Positions 1 to 8,156 of a stretch of 43,050 nt of DNA are shown here, in pieces (the stretch's first letter is position 1; each line of letters begins with the position of its first letter). Origin of the DNA: a virus; the IMG/VR virus record IMGVR_UViG_3300007508_000011, positions 1 through 43,050 of that record. The stretch is one strand, 5' to 3'. A model generated the notes under the pieces. The model did no database searches and was not told the origin of the DNA. It worked only from the letters and a program-made list of their open reading frames with translations. The translations under genes and the position numbers were made by a program.

Positions 1-1185
1 ACCAACGGACACTATTCAGGAGCACAAATAGATGCATTATTAACTGGTGCTAATGGTACAAGTGATATGCCAAGTGCTTTAAGGTTTTTAACTTCTGCTG
101 ACGGATCATCTACTCCAACAGAAAGAATGCGTATTGATTCTTCTGGAAATGTTGGTATAGGAACTACGAGTCCTTTATCACACTTAACTTTTGAATCAGA
201 TCATTGGAACACAGGAACAGAAGATGGGCCGTCAATACGATGGAACAATGGAATTACAACTGCTGATTCATTAATACAGTCTTTTGAAGATGCTAATGTT
301 GCTCCTTTTTTAATTGGTATGAATTGCTGCATACCTTCAAGTGGAACTTATGCTCCTTTTAATTCTAGTTATGCGTCTAGCTTTATATATCAAGGAGCTT
401 CTGGAAGTATACTATTAGGTACTGCTAGTTCTGGTACTCCAACTGCAAGAATGACTATTGCTGCAAATGGAGATGTATCTTTTGATTCATTCTCTTACAG
501 CGTAGCTAGTGACTTAATGACTATCAATAATGGACTTTTCTTAAGTTCTGGATATATAAGAAGTGGGTCTGCTGATTTCAGTTTAGGTACTGCGGCACAG
601 GGTTCAATGTTAACTTTAAGTAATACTAATGGAAACCTAGTGTTTAACAAGACTGGCGATGGTACTGCTGCTGGAACAATTACTCACCATACTAATAATT
701 TCTTTTATATTAAGGGTGGATCGGAATCACTAATAATGGGAACTGATGATTTATATGGATCTATACAACTAGCTCCAAGTACTAATAACAGCTCATGGAA
801 TGTTAATGATGGAGCTGCTATTACTATTAATGGAAGCACTAGAGTATGTAGTGGGGACTTCAATGATACATCTGATGTAGCTCTAAAAGAAAATATAACT
901 AATATAACAGGTGGTTTATCAATAATTAAACAACTACAACCACGAAATTTTGATTGGAAAGAAGAAGCAAAAGCAGATGGAGCAGCAGGATTTATAGCTC
1001 AAGAAGTAGCAACTGTACTACCTAATGAAGTTCAGGGAGAAGATTATTCAGTAGGTACTAAAGATGAGCACGGAGTTAAGACGGGAAATAGTATGGGTAA
1101 AACAATAAAACTAGCAGGTATACTAGCTCATGCAGTAAAAGCAATACAAGAACTAGAAGCAAGAGTAAAAACATTAGAAGGATAA
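1..1185 (+). CDS. Tail fibre / receptor-binding protein with S74 chaperone domain (5' partial)
   Basis: The frame is open from base 1, so the gene starts outside the window; the ATG at 67 is internal. The protein is a beta-rich, Ser/Thr/Gly/Asn-rich fibre with the repeated phrases 'RMRIDSSGNVGIGT' and 'ARMTIAANGDVSF', typical of phage fibre shafts. The last ~100 residues (SDVALKENI, LQPRNFDW, GFIAQEV, ending in a coiled coil ELEARVKTLEG) match the peptidase S74 intramolecular chaperone, which in known fibres drives trimerisation and then cleaves itself off at a Ser before the conserved Lys-Glu-Asn. It is followed after 1 nt by another fibre gene, so it belongs to a late tail cassette. Receptor specificity cannot be read. 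Confidence 0.88.
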   Translation, partial: TNGHYSGAQIDALLTGANGTSDMPSALRFLTSADGSSTPTERMRIDSSGNVGIGTTSPLSHLTFESDHWNTGTEDGPSIRWNNGITTADSLIQSFEDANVAPFLIGMNCCIPSSGTYAPFNSSYASSFIYQGASGSILLGTASSGTPTARMTIAANGDVSFDSFSYSVASDLMTINNGLFLSSGYIRSGSADFSLGTAAQGSMLTLSNTNGNLVFNKTGDGTAAGTITHHTNNFFYIKGGSESLIMGTDDLYGSIQLAPSTNNSSWNVNDGAAITINGSTRVCSGDFNDTSDVALKENITNITGGLSIIKQLQPRNFDWKEEAKADGAAGFIAQEVATVLPNEVQGEDYSVGTKDEHGVKTGNSMGKTIKLAGILAHAVKAIQELEARVKTLEG

Positions 1186-1186
1186 T

Positions 1187-2503
1187 ATGGCATTAACAAG
1201 AATAACAACAGGAATAATAGCAGATAACACACTAGCTGTAGCAAATATAGCGGATAACGCTGTGGACGCAACAAAGATAGCTTCCAATAGTATATTGACT
1301 AGACATATAGATGATAATCAAGTAACTACAGATCAAATAGCTGCCAATACGATAGCAACAGCCAATATAGCTGATAATGCAGTAGACGGCACTAAGATAG
1401 CCCAGAATAGCATTCTTACTAGACATATAGATGATAATCAAATAGGTATAGATCAATTAAATGTATCAGACGGTTCAAGTGGACAATTTTTAAAAACAGA
1501 CGGAAGTGGAACTATGTCTTTTGCAAGTGCTCCATCAGATGTAACTGTATCTACAACTGCTCCTGGCTCACCATCAGCAGGAGATATATGGTTTAATTCT
1601 TCTACTTCTACAGTTAGTGATATTGAGGCCAAGGCTATGGCTAGTTATACTGGCACAGAGTGGTCTCAAATGAGTGAGATCTTATTCTCAGCAACTGGAG
1701 GAACGAAAACTACATCTGGAGATTATACAATACATACATTCTATTCATCAGGTACATTTACACCAACCAAGGCTGGTACTGTTGATATTCTTGTAGTTGC
1801 AGGAGGAGGCGGCGGTGGCGGTGGCGCGGCTGGCTACGATGGTGGCGGCGGAGGAGGTGCAGGTGGTATGCAAGAATCTGCTAGTATAAGTGTAACTGCA
1901 CAAGGGTATTCAATTGTTGTTGGTGCTGGTGGTGCAGGTGGTGATAATACTCCAAATAATGGAAGTGCAGGTAGTGACTCATCTGGATTAGGTGTTACAT
2001 CTACAGGTGGCGGCTATGGCTCTAAGCCTAACGTCAATGGTGGTAATGGTGGTTCAGGTGGTGGTGCTGGTGGTGGAGGTGCAAGTGCGCGTACTGGAGG
2101 TTCTGGAACATCAGGTCAAGGTAACGCTGGCGGAGCTGCAAACGATACTCGCTCTGATTGGGGTCTAGCTGGAGCTGGTGGTGGTGGTAAAGGAGGCGCT
2201 GGAGGACCGTGGACAGCCCCTGCCTCAAGTAACAAAAATGTTGGAGGTACTGGCGCAAATAGTTCATATTCTGGCTCTGCTGTTGGTTATGCTGGTGGCG
2301 GCGGCGGCGGCTCAGGTACAGGGGGTACTAATGTTGGAACTGCAGGTACAGCTTCTCACGGCGGTGGTTCTGGAGGTAGTTCGGCTAATGGTGAAAATGG
2401 AACAACAAATCGTGGCGGAGGCGGCGGCGGTGGTGGTTCATCAACGGCAACCAGTGGTGGTAATGGGGGCTCAGGTATTGTTATCATTAGATACACAACT
2501 TAG
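1187..2503 (+). CDS. Glycine-rich tail fibre / adhesin
   Basis: A 438-aa protein in three parts. Residues 1-100 carry repeats of the kind 'NIADNAVDATKIASNSI' and 'LTRHIDDNQ', shared with the fibre genes at 2880 and 5152. Next comes a 'TAPGSPSAGDIWFNSSTSTV' segment. From about residue 200 to the end it is a Gly-rich domain with runs of GGGGGG, closing with 'GIVIIRY', a terminus seen in many phage Gly-rich adhesins. Such domains (as in T4-like gp38-type adhesins) usually form the receptor-binding tip. There is no S74 domain. The GGN-rich stretch is locally much more GC-rich than its neighbours and produces spurious antisense frames. Confidence 0.85.
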   Translation: MALTRITTGIIADNTLAVANIADNAVDATKIASNSILTRHIDDNQVTTDQIAANTIATANIADNAVDGTKIAQNSILTRHIDDNQIGIDQLNVSDGSSGQFLKTDGSGTMSFASAPSDVTVSTTAPGSPSAGDIWFNSSTSTVSDIEAKAMASYTGTEWSQMSEILFSATGGTKTTSGDYTIHTFYSSGTFTPTKAGTVDILVVAGGGGGGGGAAGYDGGGGGGAGGMQESASISVTAQGYSIVVGAGGAGGDNTPNNGSAGSDSSGLGVTSTGGGYGSKPNVNGGNGGSGGGAGGGGASARTGGSGTSGQGNAGGAANDTRSDWGLAGAGGGGKGGAGGPWTAPASSNKNVGGTGANSSYSGSAVGYAGGGGGGSGTGGTNVGTAGTASHGGGSGGSSANGENGTTNRGGGGGGGGSSTATSGGNGGSGIVIIRYTT

Positions 2504-2512
2504 GGAGATTAT

Positions 2513-2878
2513 ATGGCACATTATGTAAAAATAAGTAATAATTTAGTAACACAGGTGATAGTTGCAGAGCCTGAGTTTTTCGATACGTTCGTTGATTCAT
2601 CTCCTGGCGAGTGGATTAAGACTTCTTATAATACTCGTGGCGGTAAACATTATGATCAAGATTCTAACGAAGATAGTGGTACTCCATTGAGAAAGAATTA
2701 TCCTGGAATTGGAGATACATATGATTCAACACGGGACGCCTTTTATAAAGCACAACCTTATGCATCATGGGTATTTTCTGAAGCCACATGTCAATGGTCA
2801 GCTCCAGTAGCTTATCCAGATGATGATAAAAACTATGAGTGGAACGAATCAGAAACTAATTGGAAGGAGATAAAATAA
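2513..2878 (+). CDS. Conserved marine-phage tail-region protein of unknown function
   Basis: A 121-aa protein beginning MAHYVKISNNLVTQVIV, with 'RKNYPGIGDTYDSTRDAFY', 'PYASWVFSEATCQWSAP' and 'YEWNESETNWKEI'. I recognise this pattern from small proteins found among tail-fibre genes of cyanophages and other marine phages; their role is unknown to me, with chaperone or accessory tail protein the obvious guess. A GGAG motif stands 6 nt before the ATG. It sits between two fibre genes and was presumably co-transcribed with them. Confidence 0.7.
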   Translation: MAHYVKISNNLVTQVIVAEPEFFDTFVDSSPGEWIKTSYNTRGGKHYDQDSNEDSGTPLRKNYPGIGDTYDSTRDAFYKAQPYASWVFSEATCQWSAPVAYPDDDKNYEWNESETNWKEIK

Positions 2879-2879
2879 C

Positions 2880-5150
2880 ATGGCAAGAACAACAGTACCA
2901 AACGAACTAGTCGCAGTAAATGCGATTCAGGGAACACTAATAGCGGATAATGCTATTACAGCAGTACACATAGCAACAAATGCTGTGTCGGGGACTCTTA
3001 TAGCTGATAATGCCGTAACCTCTACTCATATAGCAGAGAATCATGTAACAGCTACTCAAATAGCACAGAACACAATAACTGTAACTCACTTAGCAGATAG
3101 TGCAGTTGAGAATGCAAAACTAGGAGCTGACGCAGTAACAGGAGCAAAGCTGGCAGATAATGCTGTAGATAGTGAACACTATACAGACGGATCAATTGAT
3201 ACCGCTCATATAGGTGATTTACAAGTCACAGCAGCTAAGATTGGAGCAAACGCAGTAACACTAGCTAAGATGGCTAGTTTGGCTCGAGGAAGCATACTAA
3301 TAGGAAATTCATCAGCAGATGTAACAGCACTAGCTATAGGTAGTAATGATTATGTACTTACTAGCGATGGCACAGATATAGCTTGGGAAGCCGCAAGTTC
3401 TTTTAATGCAGATGCAGCACAAGTATTTAATGAAAGTGGTAATGATGTAGACTTCAGAATTGAATCAGCTGATTCAACCCATATGTTCCAAGTAGACGCG
3501 GGAACTAATAAAATTGTAATGAGTGCTAATCCTGCTGATGATACTCAAGCAACACCACATGATATTTTAACTTTAGCTGTACCTTATGCAAATGCTGGTG
3601 GAACAAATGGTGCAGCAGGGCTCGGTCCTGCAATACTATTTAAAGTACCTGATGATGAAACTAACCCATCTGTAGGTGGTCGTATTTCAGTAGTAAGATC
3701 TGCAGCTGATGATAGTGATAGTTCTTCAGATATGGTTTTTGAAACTTCTCAAAATGATGAAACTTTAGATGAAGCTATGCGTATTGCTGCAAATGGAGAT
3801 GTACTTATAGGACAAACTTCACAAACAGGTTATACATTCGCACAAAAATTAGTAGTAGGAGATGGTGATGCTAATGATGGTATCACTATTCAATCAGGTT
3901 CAACGCATCAAGGTAATTTAGCTTTTAATCATTCAGACGGAACAACTGCATACGGCAGAATACTTTATCAGCATGATACAAACTACATGGCATTTATGAC
4001 GAATAATGCTGAAAAAATGCGTATTTATTCAGCTTCTTCTGCAGGAACACCTCTTGTAAAAATAGGCACAGCACATGGAAACGGAAACTTATGTGTACAA
4101 TCTGATGATGGTAGTTGGGACGGTGGTATAACAATAGAAGCAGACTCAACAACTGGTGGAGCAGCTGGTTATGGAGCTTTATTTTACTCTCAAGGTGGAC
4201 ATGCTAATAGTAATGTTAAATGGGGTATAGGCTTTTTAAATAATAATTCTGAAAGCGGTAACTATGATGACCTGATCATTATTAATAAAGGAGCAGACAC
4301 AACATTAGATGTTGGTGCCAGAGATGATGTCCAAGTATGGTTTGATAAAAGCACTAATAATACTAGTTTTGGTGGAAATGTTGGTATAGGAACTACAAGT
4401 CCAGGTGTAGCATTACATATTAATCATGCGACTGACGTTGCTACAAGGTGGTCTACTACATCAGGAGCTACTTATTCATTTCAAATAGGTCAATACTACA
4501 CAACTTGGCAAGGATTAGCTCACCCAAATATCTGGCAGCCTATTGATGGTAGTGCTTCAAGTGATATATGTATTACAACTGCAACAAACAATGCGACAGC
4601 AGGTATAGTTATAGATGCTTCTTCAGGTGGAAATGTTGGTATAAAAACTGCGAGTCCAACTTATCCTTTAGAGGTAACTGGTTCTAGTGCTAAAGGGATT
4701 CTAATTACTGGTGTTGGCTATAATGCTAATACAGGCTGTATAGTAACTTCACCACCAGGCAATACCACTTATGAAGCAATGGTATATTTAAATTCTTCAG
4801 GTTCAAATGTAGGTCACATACAAGTTTCAAGTGCTAATACATCATATACAACTTCATCAGACTATAGATTAAAAGAAAATGTAGACTACACATGGGATGC
4901 CACAACAAGAATCAAGCAACTAAAACCTGCTAGATTTAATTGGATAGCAGATGATACAAATACACTTCAAGATGGTTTCTTGGCACATGAAGTATCAAGT
5001 ATTGTTCCAGAAGCAATAACTGGAGAAAAAGATGCTACAGATGACGATGGAAACCCAGAGTTGCAGGGAATAGATCATTCAAAATTAGTTCCCTTATTAG
5101 TAAAAACAGTACAAGAACTAGAAGCTAGAATAGCTACTTTAGAAGGATAA
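2880..5150 (+). CDS. Tail fibre with S74 intramolecular chaperone domain
   Basis: A 756-aa fibre. Residues 1-140 are about seven copies of a short hexad-like repeat (IADNAITAVHIATN, TAAKIGANAVT), shared in style with the genes at 1187 and 5152. A long beta-rich shaft follows with 'MRIAANGDVLIGQT' and 'GGNVGIGTTSPG' motifs. The final ~110 residues are an S74 domain: SSDYRLKENVDY, LKPARFNW, DGFLAHEVSSIVPEA, D-H-S-K-L-V-P-L-L, then ELEARIATLEG. The Ser-Asp...Lys-Glu-Asn site is where known members self-cleave. The gene is complete, with start and stop 1-2 nt from its neighbours. Confidence 0.9.
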   Translation: MARTTVPNELVAVNAIQGTLIADNAITAVHIATNAVSGTLIADNAVTSTHIAENHVTATQIAQNTITVTHLADSAVENAKLGADAVTGAKLADNAVDSEHYTDGSIDTAHIGDLQVTAAKIGANAVTLAKMASLARGSILIGNSSADVTALAIGSNDYVLTSDGTDIAWEAASSFNADAAQVFNESGNDVDFRIESADSTHMFQVDAGTNKIVMSANPADDTQATPHDILTLAVPYANAGGTNGAAGLGPAILFKVPDDETNPSVGGRISVVRSAADDSDSSSDMVFETSQNDETLDEAMRIAANGDVLIGQTSQTGYTFAQKLVVGDGDANDGITIQSGSTHQGNLAFNHSDGTTAYGRILYQHDTNYMAFMTNNAEKMRIYSASSAGTPLVKIGTAHGNGNLCVQSDDGSWDGGITIEADSTTGGAAGYGALFYSQGGHANSNVKWGIGFLNNNSESGNYDDLIIINKGADTTLDVGARDDVQVWFDKSTNNTSFGGNVGIGTTSPGVALHINHATDVATRWSTTSGATYSFQIGQYYTTWQGLAHPNIWQPIDGSASSDICITTATNNATAGIVIDASSGGNVGIKTASPTYPLEVTGSSAKGILITGVGYNANTGCIVTSPPGNTTYEAMVYLNSSGSNVGHIQVSSANTSYTTSSDYRLKENVDYTWDATTRIKQLKPARFNWIADDTNTLQDGFLAHEVSSIVPEAITGEKDATDDDGNPELQGIDHSKLVPLLVKTVQELEARIATLEG

Positions 5151-5151
5151 T

Positions 5152-6630
5152 ATGGCTAGAACACAGGTACAAACAGAATTAATAGCAACTAATGCGATAT
5201 CGGGAACGATTATCGCAGACAATGCAATCACAGCAGTTCACATTGCTACTAACTCTATATCAGGAGTACTAGTACAAGATAGTGGTATAACTACTACTAT
5301 GATTGCAGCAAACAATGTAACAGCAGCAAAAATAGTATCAGATGGAATTGAAACCAGACATTTACATAGTAATGTTGTATCTGGACTATCAGCAGTTACA
5401 GCAGCTAGCGGAGATTATGTACTTATAGGAGATACCTCAGACTCAAACAATCTTAAAAAAGCATTGGTTAGTGACTTAGGAGAATCAAATAGGCTACCAC
5501 TAGCAGGTGGTACATTAACAGGTGATTTAATATTAGGTGATAATGTTAAAATAGAAGTAGGTTCAGCAAGTGGTGGAGATTTACAAATTTATCATGATGG
5601 CAGTAATTCTTATATAGAAGAGGCAGGAACTGGTAATTTATACATAAAAAGTAATGCAGATAATTATATCAATCTGACTAGTGCAGCTGCAGATGCTAAT
5701 TTAGGTTTAGTTTTTAGAGATTCTGGAGGAACACAAAGAGGCTACCTTCTTTTTGATTCTGATGATTATGTCATGACATTTGGAACTTCAGCAGAAAGAA
5801 TGCGTATTAGATCTAATGGATCTGTAGGTATCGGTACTGCTGGTTATGACGGTCAAATATTAGCAGTAAATTCTGGTACAGAAAATACGGTTTTTTATGG
5901 GGAAAGTACTGATGCTGATTGTTATGCTTCGTTTAGAGATAATTCATCTACTGTGAATGTAATGATTGGTGCTACAGGAAATGATCTATGTGTTCAATTT
6001 GATGGTACTGAAAAAGTAAAAGTTGCTGGAGCAACTGGTACGATTACAGCAACAGGAGGAGCATTATCGTCTCCTACCTATTCTTTTCAAGGTGATACAT
6101 CTACAGGCATGAGCAGACCAACTGGTAGTACAGTAAATTTTGTGTGTGGTGGTACTGAAAGGGCAAGAGTAACTGCTAATGGCATAACTTTTAACGGAGA
6201 CACAGCAGCAGCCAATGCCTTAGACGATTATGAAGAAGGTACTTGGACTCCAGCTTTTTATACATATAGCGGAGTAACAACATCATCAATAACCATTAAT
6301 CTTGCTACATATACAAAAATTGGAAATATAGTTCATATACACGCAAACATAGATGTAACACTATCTTCTCTGCCCGGTCAAACCGTTACTATAACTGGAT
6401 TACCATTTACAGCTAGTAACGCAGGTGCTACAGGACAAAGAGCAATTATAGCGCTAGGTGGAGATACTTCAAATACAGGTGGAAATACTCCTAAAGCACA
6501 CTTTAGGACAAATGGTTCTCAACTGGAAGGATTATATTATAATGCGAGTAACAACACAGCGTATTGGGCTTATTCTCATATGGACTCATCAACATTTGCG
6601 CTACACATACATGGATTTTATACAGTTTAA
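5152..6630 (+). CDS. Tail fibre without S74 domain
   Basis: A 492-aa fibre whose first ~90 residues repeat the 'IATNAISGTIIADNAITAVHIATN' type of N-terminus of the 2880 gene, so the two probably share an attachment domain. The shaft holds 'LPLAGGTLTGDLILGDNVKI' and 'AERMRIRSNGSVGIGTAG'. The C-terminus is not S74: after 'ALDDYEEGTWTPAFY' there is a compact beta domain of about 120 residues, of the kind seen at the tips of other marine-phage fibres. It begins 1 nt after the previous stop. The different tips on matching bases suggest modular exchange of receptor specificity. Confidence 0.85.
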   Translation: MARTQVQTELIATNAISGTIIADNAITAVHIATNSISGVLVQDSGITTTMIAANNVTAAKIVSDGIETRHLHSNVVSGLSAVTAASGDYVLIGDTSDSNNLKKALVSDLGESNRLPLAGGTLTGDLILGDNVKIEVGSASGGDLQIYHDGSNSYIEEAGTGNLYIKSNADNYINLTSAAADANLGLVFRDSGGTQRGYLLFDSDDYVMTFGTSAERMRIRSNGSVGIGTAGYDGQILAVNSGTENTVFYGESTDADCYASFRDNSSTVNVMIGATGNDLCVQFDGTEKVKVAGATGTITATGGALSSPTYSFQGDTSTGMSRPTGSTVNFVCGGTERARVTANGITFNGDTAAANALDDYEEGTWTPAFYTYSGVTTSSITINLATYTKIGNIVHIHANIDVTLSSLPGQTVTITGLPFTASNAGATGQRAIIALGGDTSNTGGNTPKAHFRTNGSQLEGLYYNASNNTAYWAYSHMDSSTFALHIHGFYTV

Positions 6631-6672
6631 CAATTATGTCTATCGGAGATAGGCACGGACAGGAGAAAAAAA

Positions 6673-6939
6673 ATGGCAATAACAAAGACAACAGTAGCAG
6701 ATAAAATTGAAACTATTGAAGATGGTAGTGTTCAAGTAAGAACAGCGACTATTATTAAAGAAGGTGGAGTTGAATTGACTCGTACTTTCCACAGGCATGT
6801 CTTAGCACCAAGCACTAAAACAGATGATACTTGGGGAGATACAGATATATCAGGTGAAGATGCAAGAGTACAAGCAATATGTAATGCAGTATGGACATCA
6901 TCAGTTAAAACAGCTTATCAAGAAGCACAAGACGCATAA
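6673..6939 (+). CDS. Small conserved phage protein, unknown function
   Basis: An 88-aa protein, the last gene of the + strand tail cassette. It contains 'TATIIKEGGVELTRTFHRHVLAP' in pieces and ends 'VKTAYQEAQDA'. Similar short proteins close tail regions of marine phages; I know no function. A GGAG Shine-Dalgarno site lies 9 nt upstream of the ATG, and the stop at 6937-6939 runs straight into the bidirectional terminator. Confidence 0.65.
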   Translation: MAITKTTVADKIETIEDGSVQVRTATIIKEGGVELTRTFHRHVLAPSTKTDDTWGDTDISGEDARVQAICNAVWTSSVKTAYQEAQDA

Positions 6940-6962
6940 AAAAGCCCGCTAGTTAGCGGGCT
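6938..6962. terminator. Bidirectional intrinsic terminator between convergent operons
   Basis: A 9-bp perfect stem, AGCCCGCTA / TAGCGGGCT, with a 2-base loop at 6943-6962. On the - strand it is followed by a T run (complement of the A run at 6938-6943), a textbook intrinsic terminator for the long - strand operon. The + strand side lacks a clean T run. The stop codon of the - strand gene ending at 6949 lies inside the stem. Confidence 0.88.
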
Positions 6963-7197
6963 CTTCGTTTGTGTCGTCTGTATCGGGTTCAGCTTCCAAA
7001 ATTTGTTGAAGTCTAGTAGTATAGCCTTCTTTAGCAAGAATTAGCCTATCCAAGTTTCTTCTAGCTTGATTAGTTTCTTGGTCTACTAAATTAATCTCCA
7101 AAACAAATGTCTTAGCTTCATCACTTAAATCAGAAATAATATATTTCTTATCATTAAGAACTAATACAGGTTCTTCTCTAACTTCATTATCCGTCAT
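6949..7197 (-). CDS. Small acidic protein of unknown function
   Basis: An 82-aa acidic protein with a central helical, coiled-coil-prone region (LSDEAKTFVLEINLVDQETNQARRNLDRL) and an acidic tail. 'Y-I-I-S-D-L-S-D-E-A-K' resembles small unassigned proteins in other marine phages. Its start overlaps the nrdB stop by 4 bases, so it is the last gene of the nucleotide-metabolism operon. Function unknown. Confidence 0.65.
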   Translation of the reverse strand: MTDNEVREEPVLVLNDKKYIISDLSDEAKTFVLEINLVDQETNQARRNLDRLILAKEGYTTRLQQILEAEPDTDDTNEEPAN

Positions 7198-8156
7198 TTG
7201 AATATATCCTTCCAGTTTCCACTTGTACTACCTCTTGCATACTCTGTAGCACGATTTTCAAAAAAGTTGGTATGCTCAACACCATTTAACATATAATCTA
7301 ACCAAGGTAAAGGGTTTTCATCACTATGAAAGATATTCTTTAAGCCTAAACCTAATAATCTTCTATCTGCGATATATCTAATATATGCCTTTACTTCGTC
7401 TGCTGTTAATTCAGGAATTTCTGCATTTTCAAAGCAAGTATCAATAAAAGCATCTTCTAGTTCTACTACTCTTTCAGCAGCACAATAGATTTCATACTTC
7501 AACTTATCATTCCATTCTAAAGGATTCTCCCTTATAAATGTCTTAAATAAATTGCTCATACTTTCTACATGAAGGGATTCGTCACGAATACTCCATGTAA
7601 CAATCTGTCCCATTCCTTTCATTAGATTATGTCTAGGGAAATTTAAGAGTATAGCAAAACTACTAAACAATTGTACTCCTTCCGTAAACCCACTATAAAC
7701 AGCCAATGTTTTAGCCATCTCAAAAGGATTTTCCATATTAAAGTTTGTTAAGTAGTCATGCTTATCTGCCATAGTTTGAATCTGTGAGAACATTCTATAT
7801 TCTCTTTCATCATATCCAAGTGTATCTAATAGCAAAGCATATGCTTCTTGATGTACTGCTTCCATAGAAGCAAATGCTGAAAGCATCATTCGTACTTCAG
7901 GTTGTTTAAATACTGGCAAATAGTGAGTAGCATAGCCACTAGCTACATCTACATCAGCTTGTGTAAAAAATCTAAATATCTGAGTAAGTAATTTTTTATT
8001 ACCCTCTGATAATTTCTCTCTAAAATCCTTTAAATCATCAGCAAGATTTACTTCCTCTGGAAGCCAATGCATTTGCTGTTGTAACTTGTAGGCTTCAAAA
8101 GCCCACGGATAGTTAAAAGGTTTATAATAATTTCTTTCTTCTAATAAATTTGCCAT
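7194..8156 (-). CDS. nrdB: Ribonucleotide reductase class I small (radical) subunit
   Basis: A 320-aa R2 subunit that holds the di-iron centre and tyrosyl radical needed by NrdA to make dNTPs. All six metal ligands are visible: D68, E99, H102, E159, E193 and H196 (MEAVHQEAY and IRDESLH motifs). Tyr106 occupies the radical position (E-x2-H-x3-Y), so this looks like a normal Tyr-radical enzyme rather than a metal-free or Phe variant. The length is short for E. coli NrdB (about 375 aa) but usual for phage forms. Its start overlaps the nrdA stop, so the two subunits are translationally coupled. Confidence 0.95.
   Translation of the reverse strand: MANLLEERNYYKPFNYPWAFEAYKLQQQMHWLPEEVNLADDLKDFREKLSEGNKKLLTQIFRFFTQADVDVASGYATHYLPVFKQPEVRMMLSAFASMEAVHQEAYALLLDTLGYDEREYRMFSQIQTMADKHDYLTNFNMENPFEMAKTLAVYSGFTEGVQLFSSFAILLNFPRHNLMKGMGQIVTWSIRDESLHVESMSNLFKTFIRENPLEWNDKLKYEIYCAAERVVELEDAFIDTCFENAEIPELTADEVKAYIRYIADRRLLGLGLKNIFHSDENPLPWLDYMLNGVEHTNFFENRATEYARGSTSGNWKDIFK

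Noticed and set aside
2034-2528. Long antisense and shifted frames across the glycine-rich adhesin (His/Leu/Gln-rich on the - strand, Val/Ala/Leu-rich on the + strand)
   Set aside because: They are shadows of GGN-rich codons; composition is abnormal and no ribosome sites are present.
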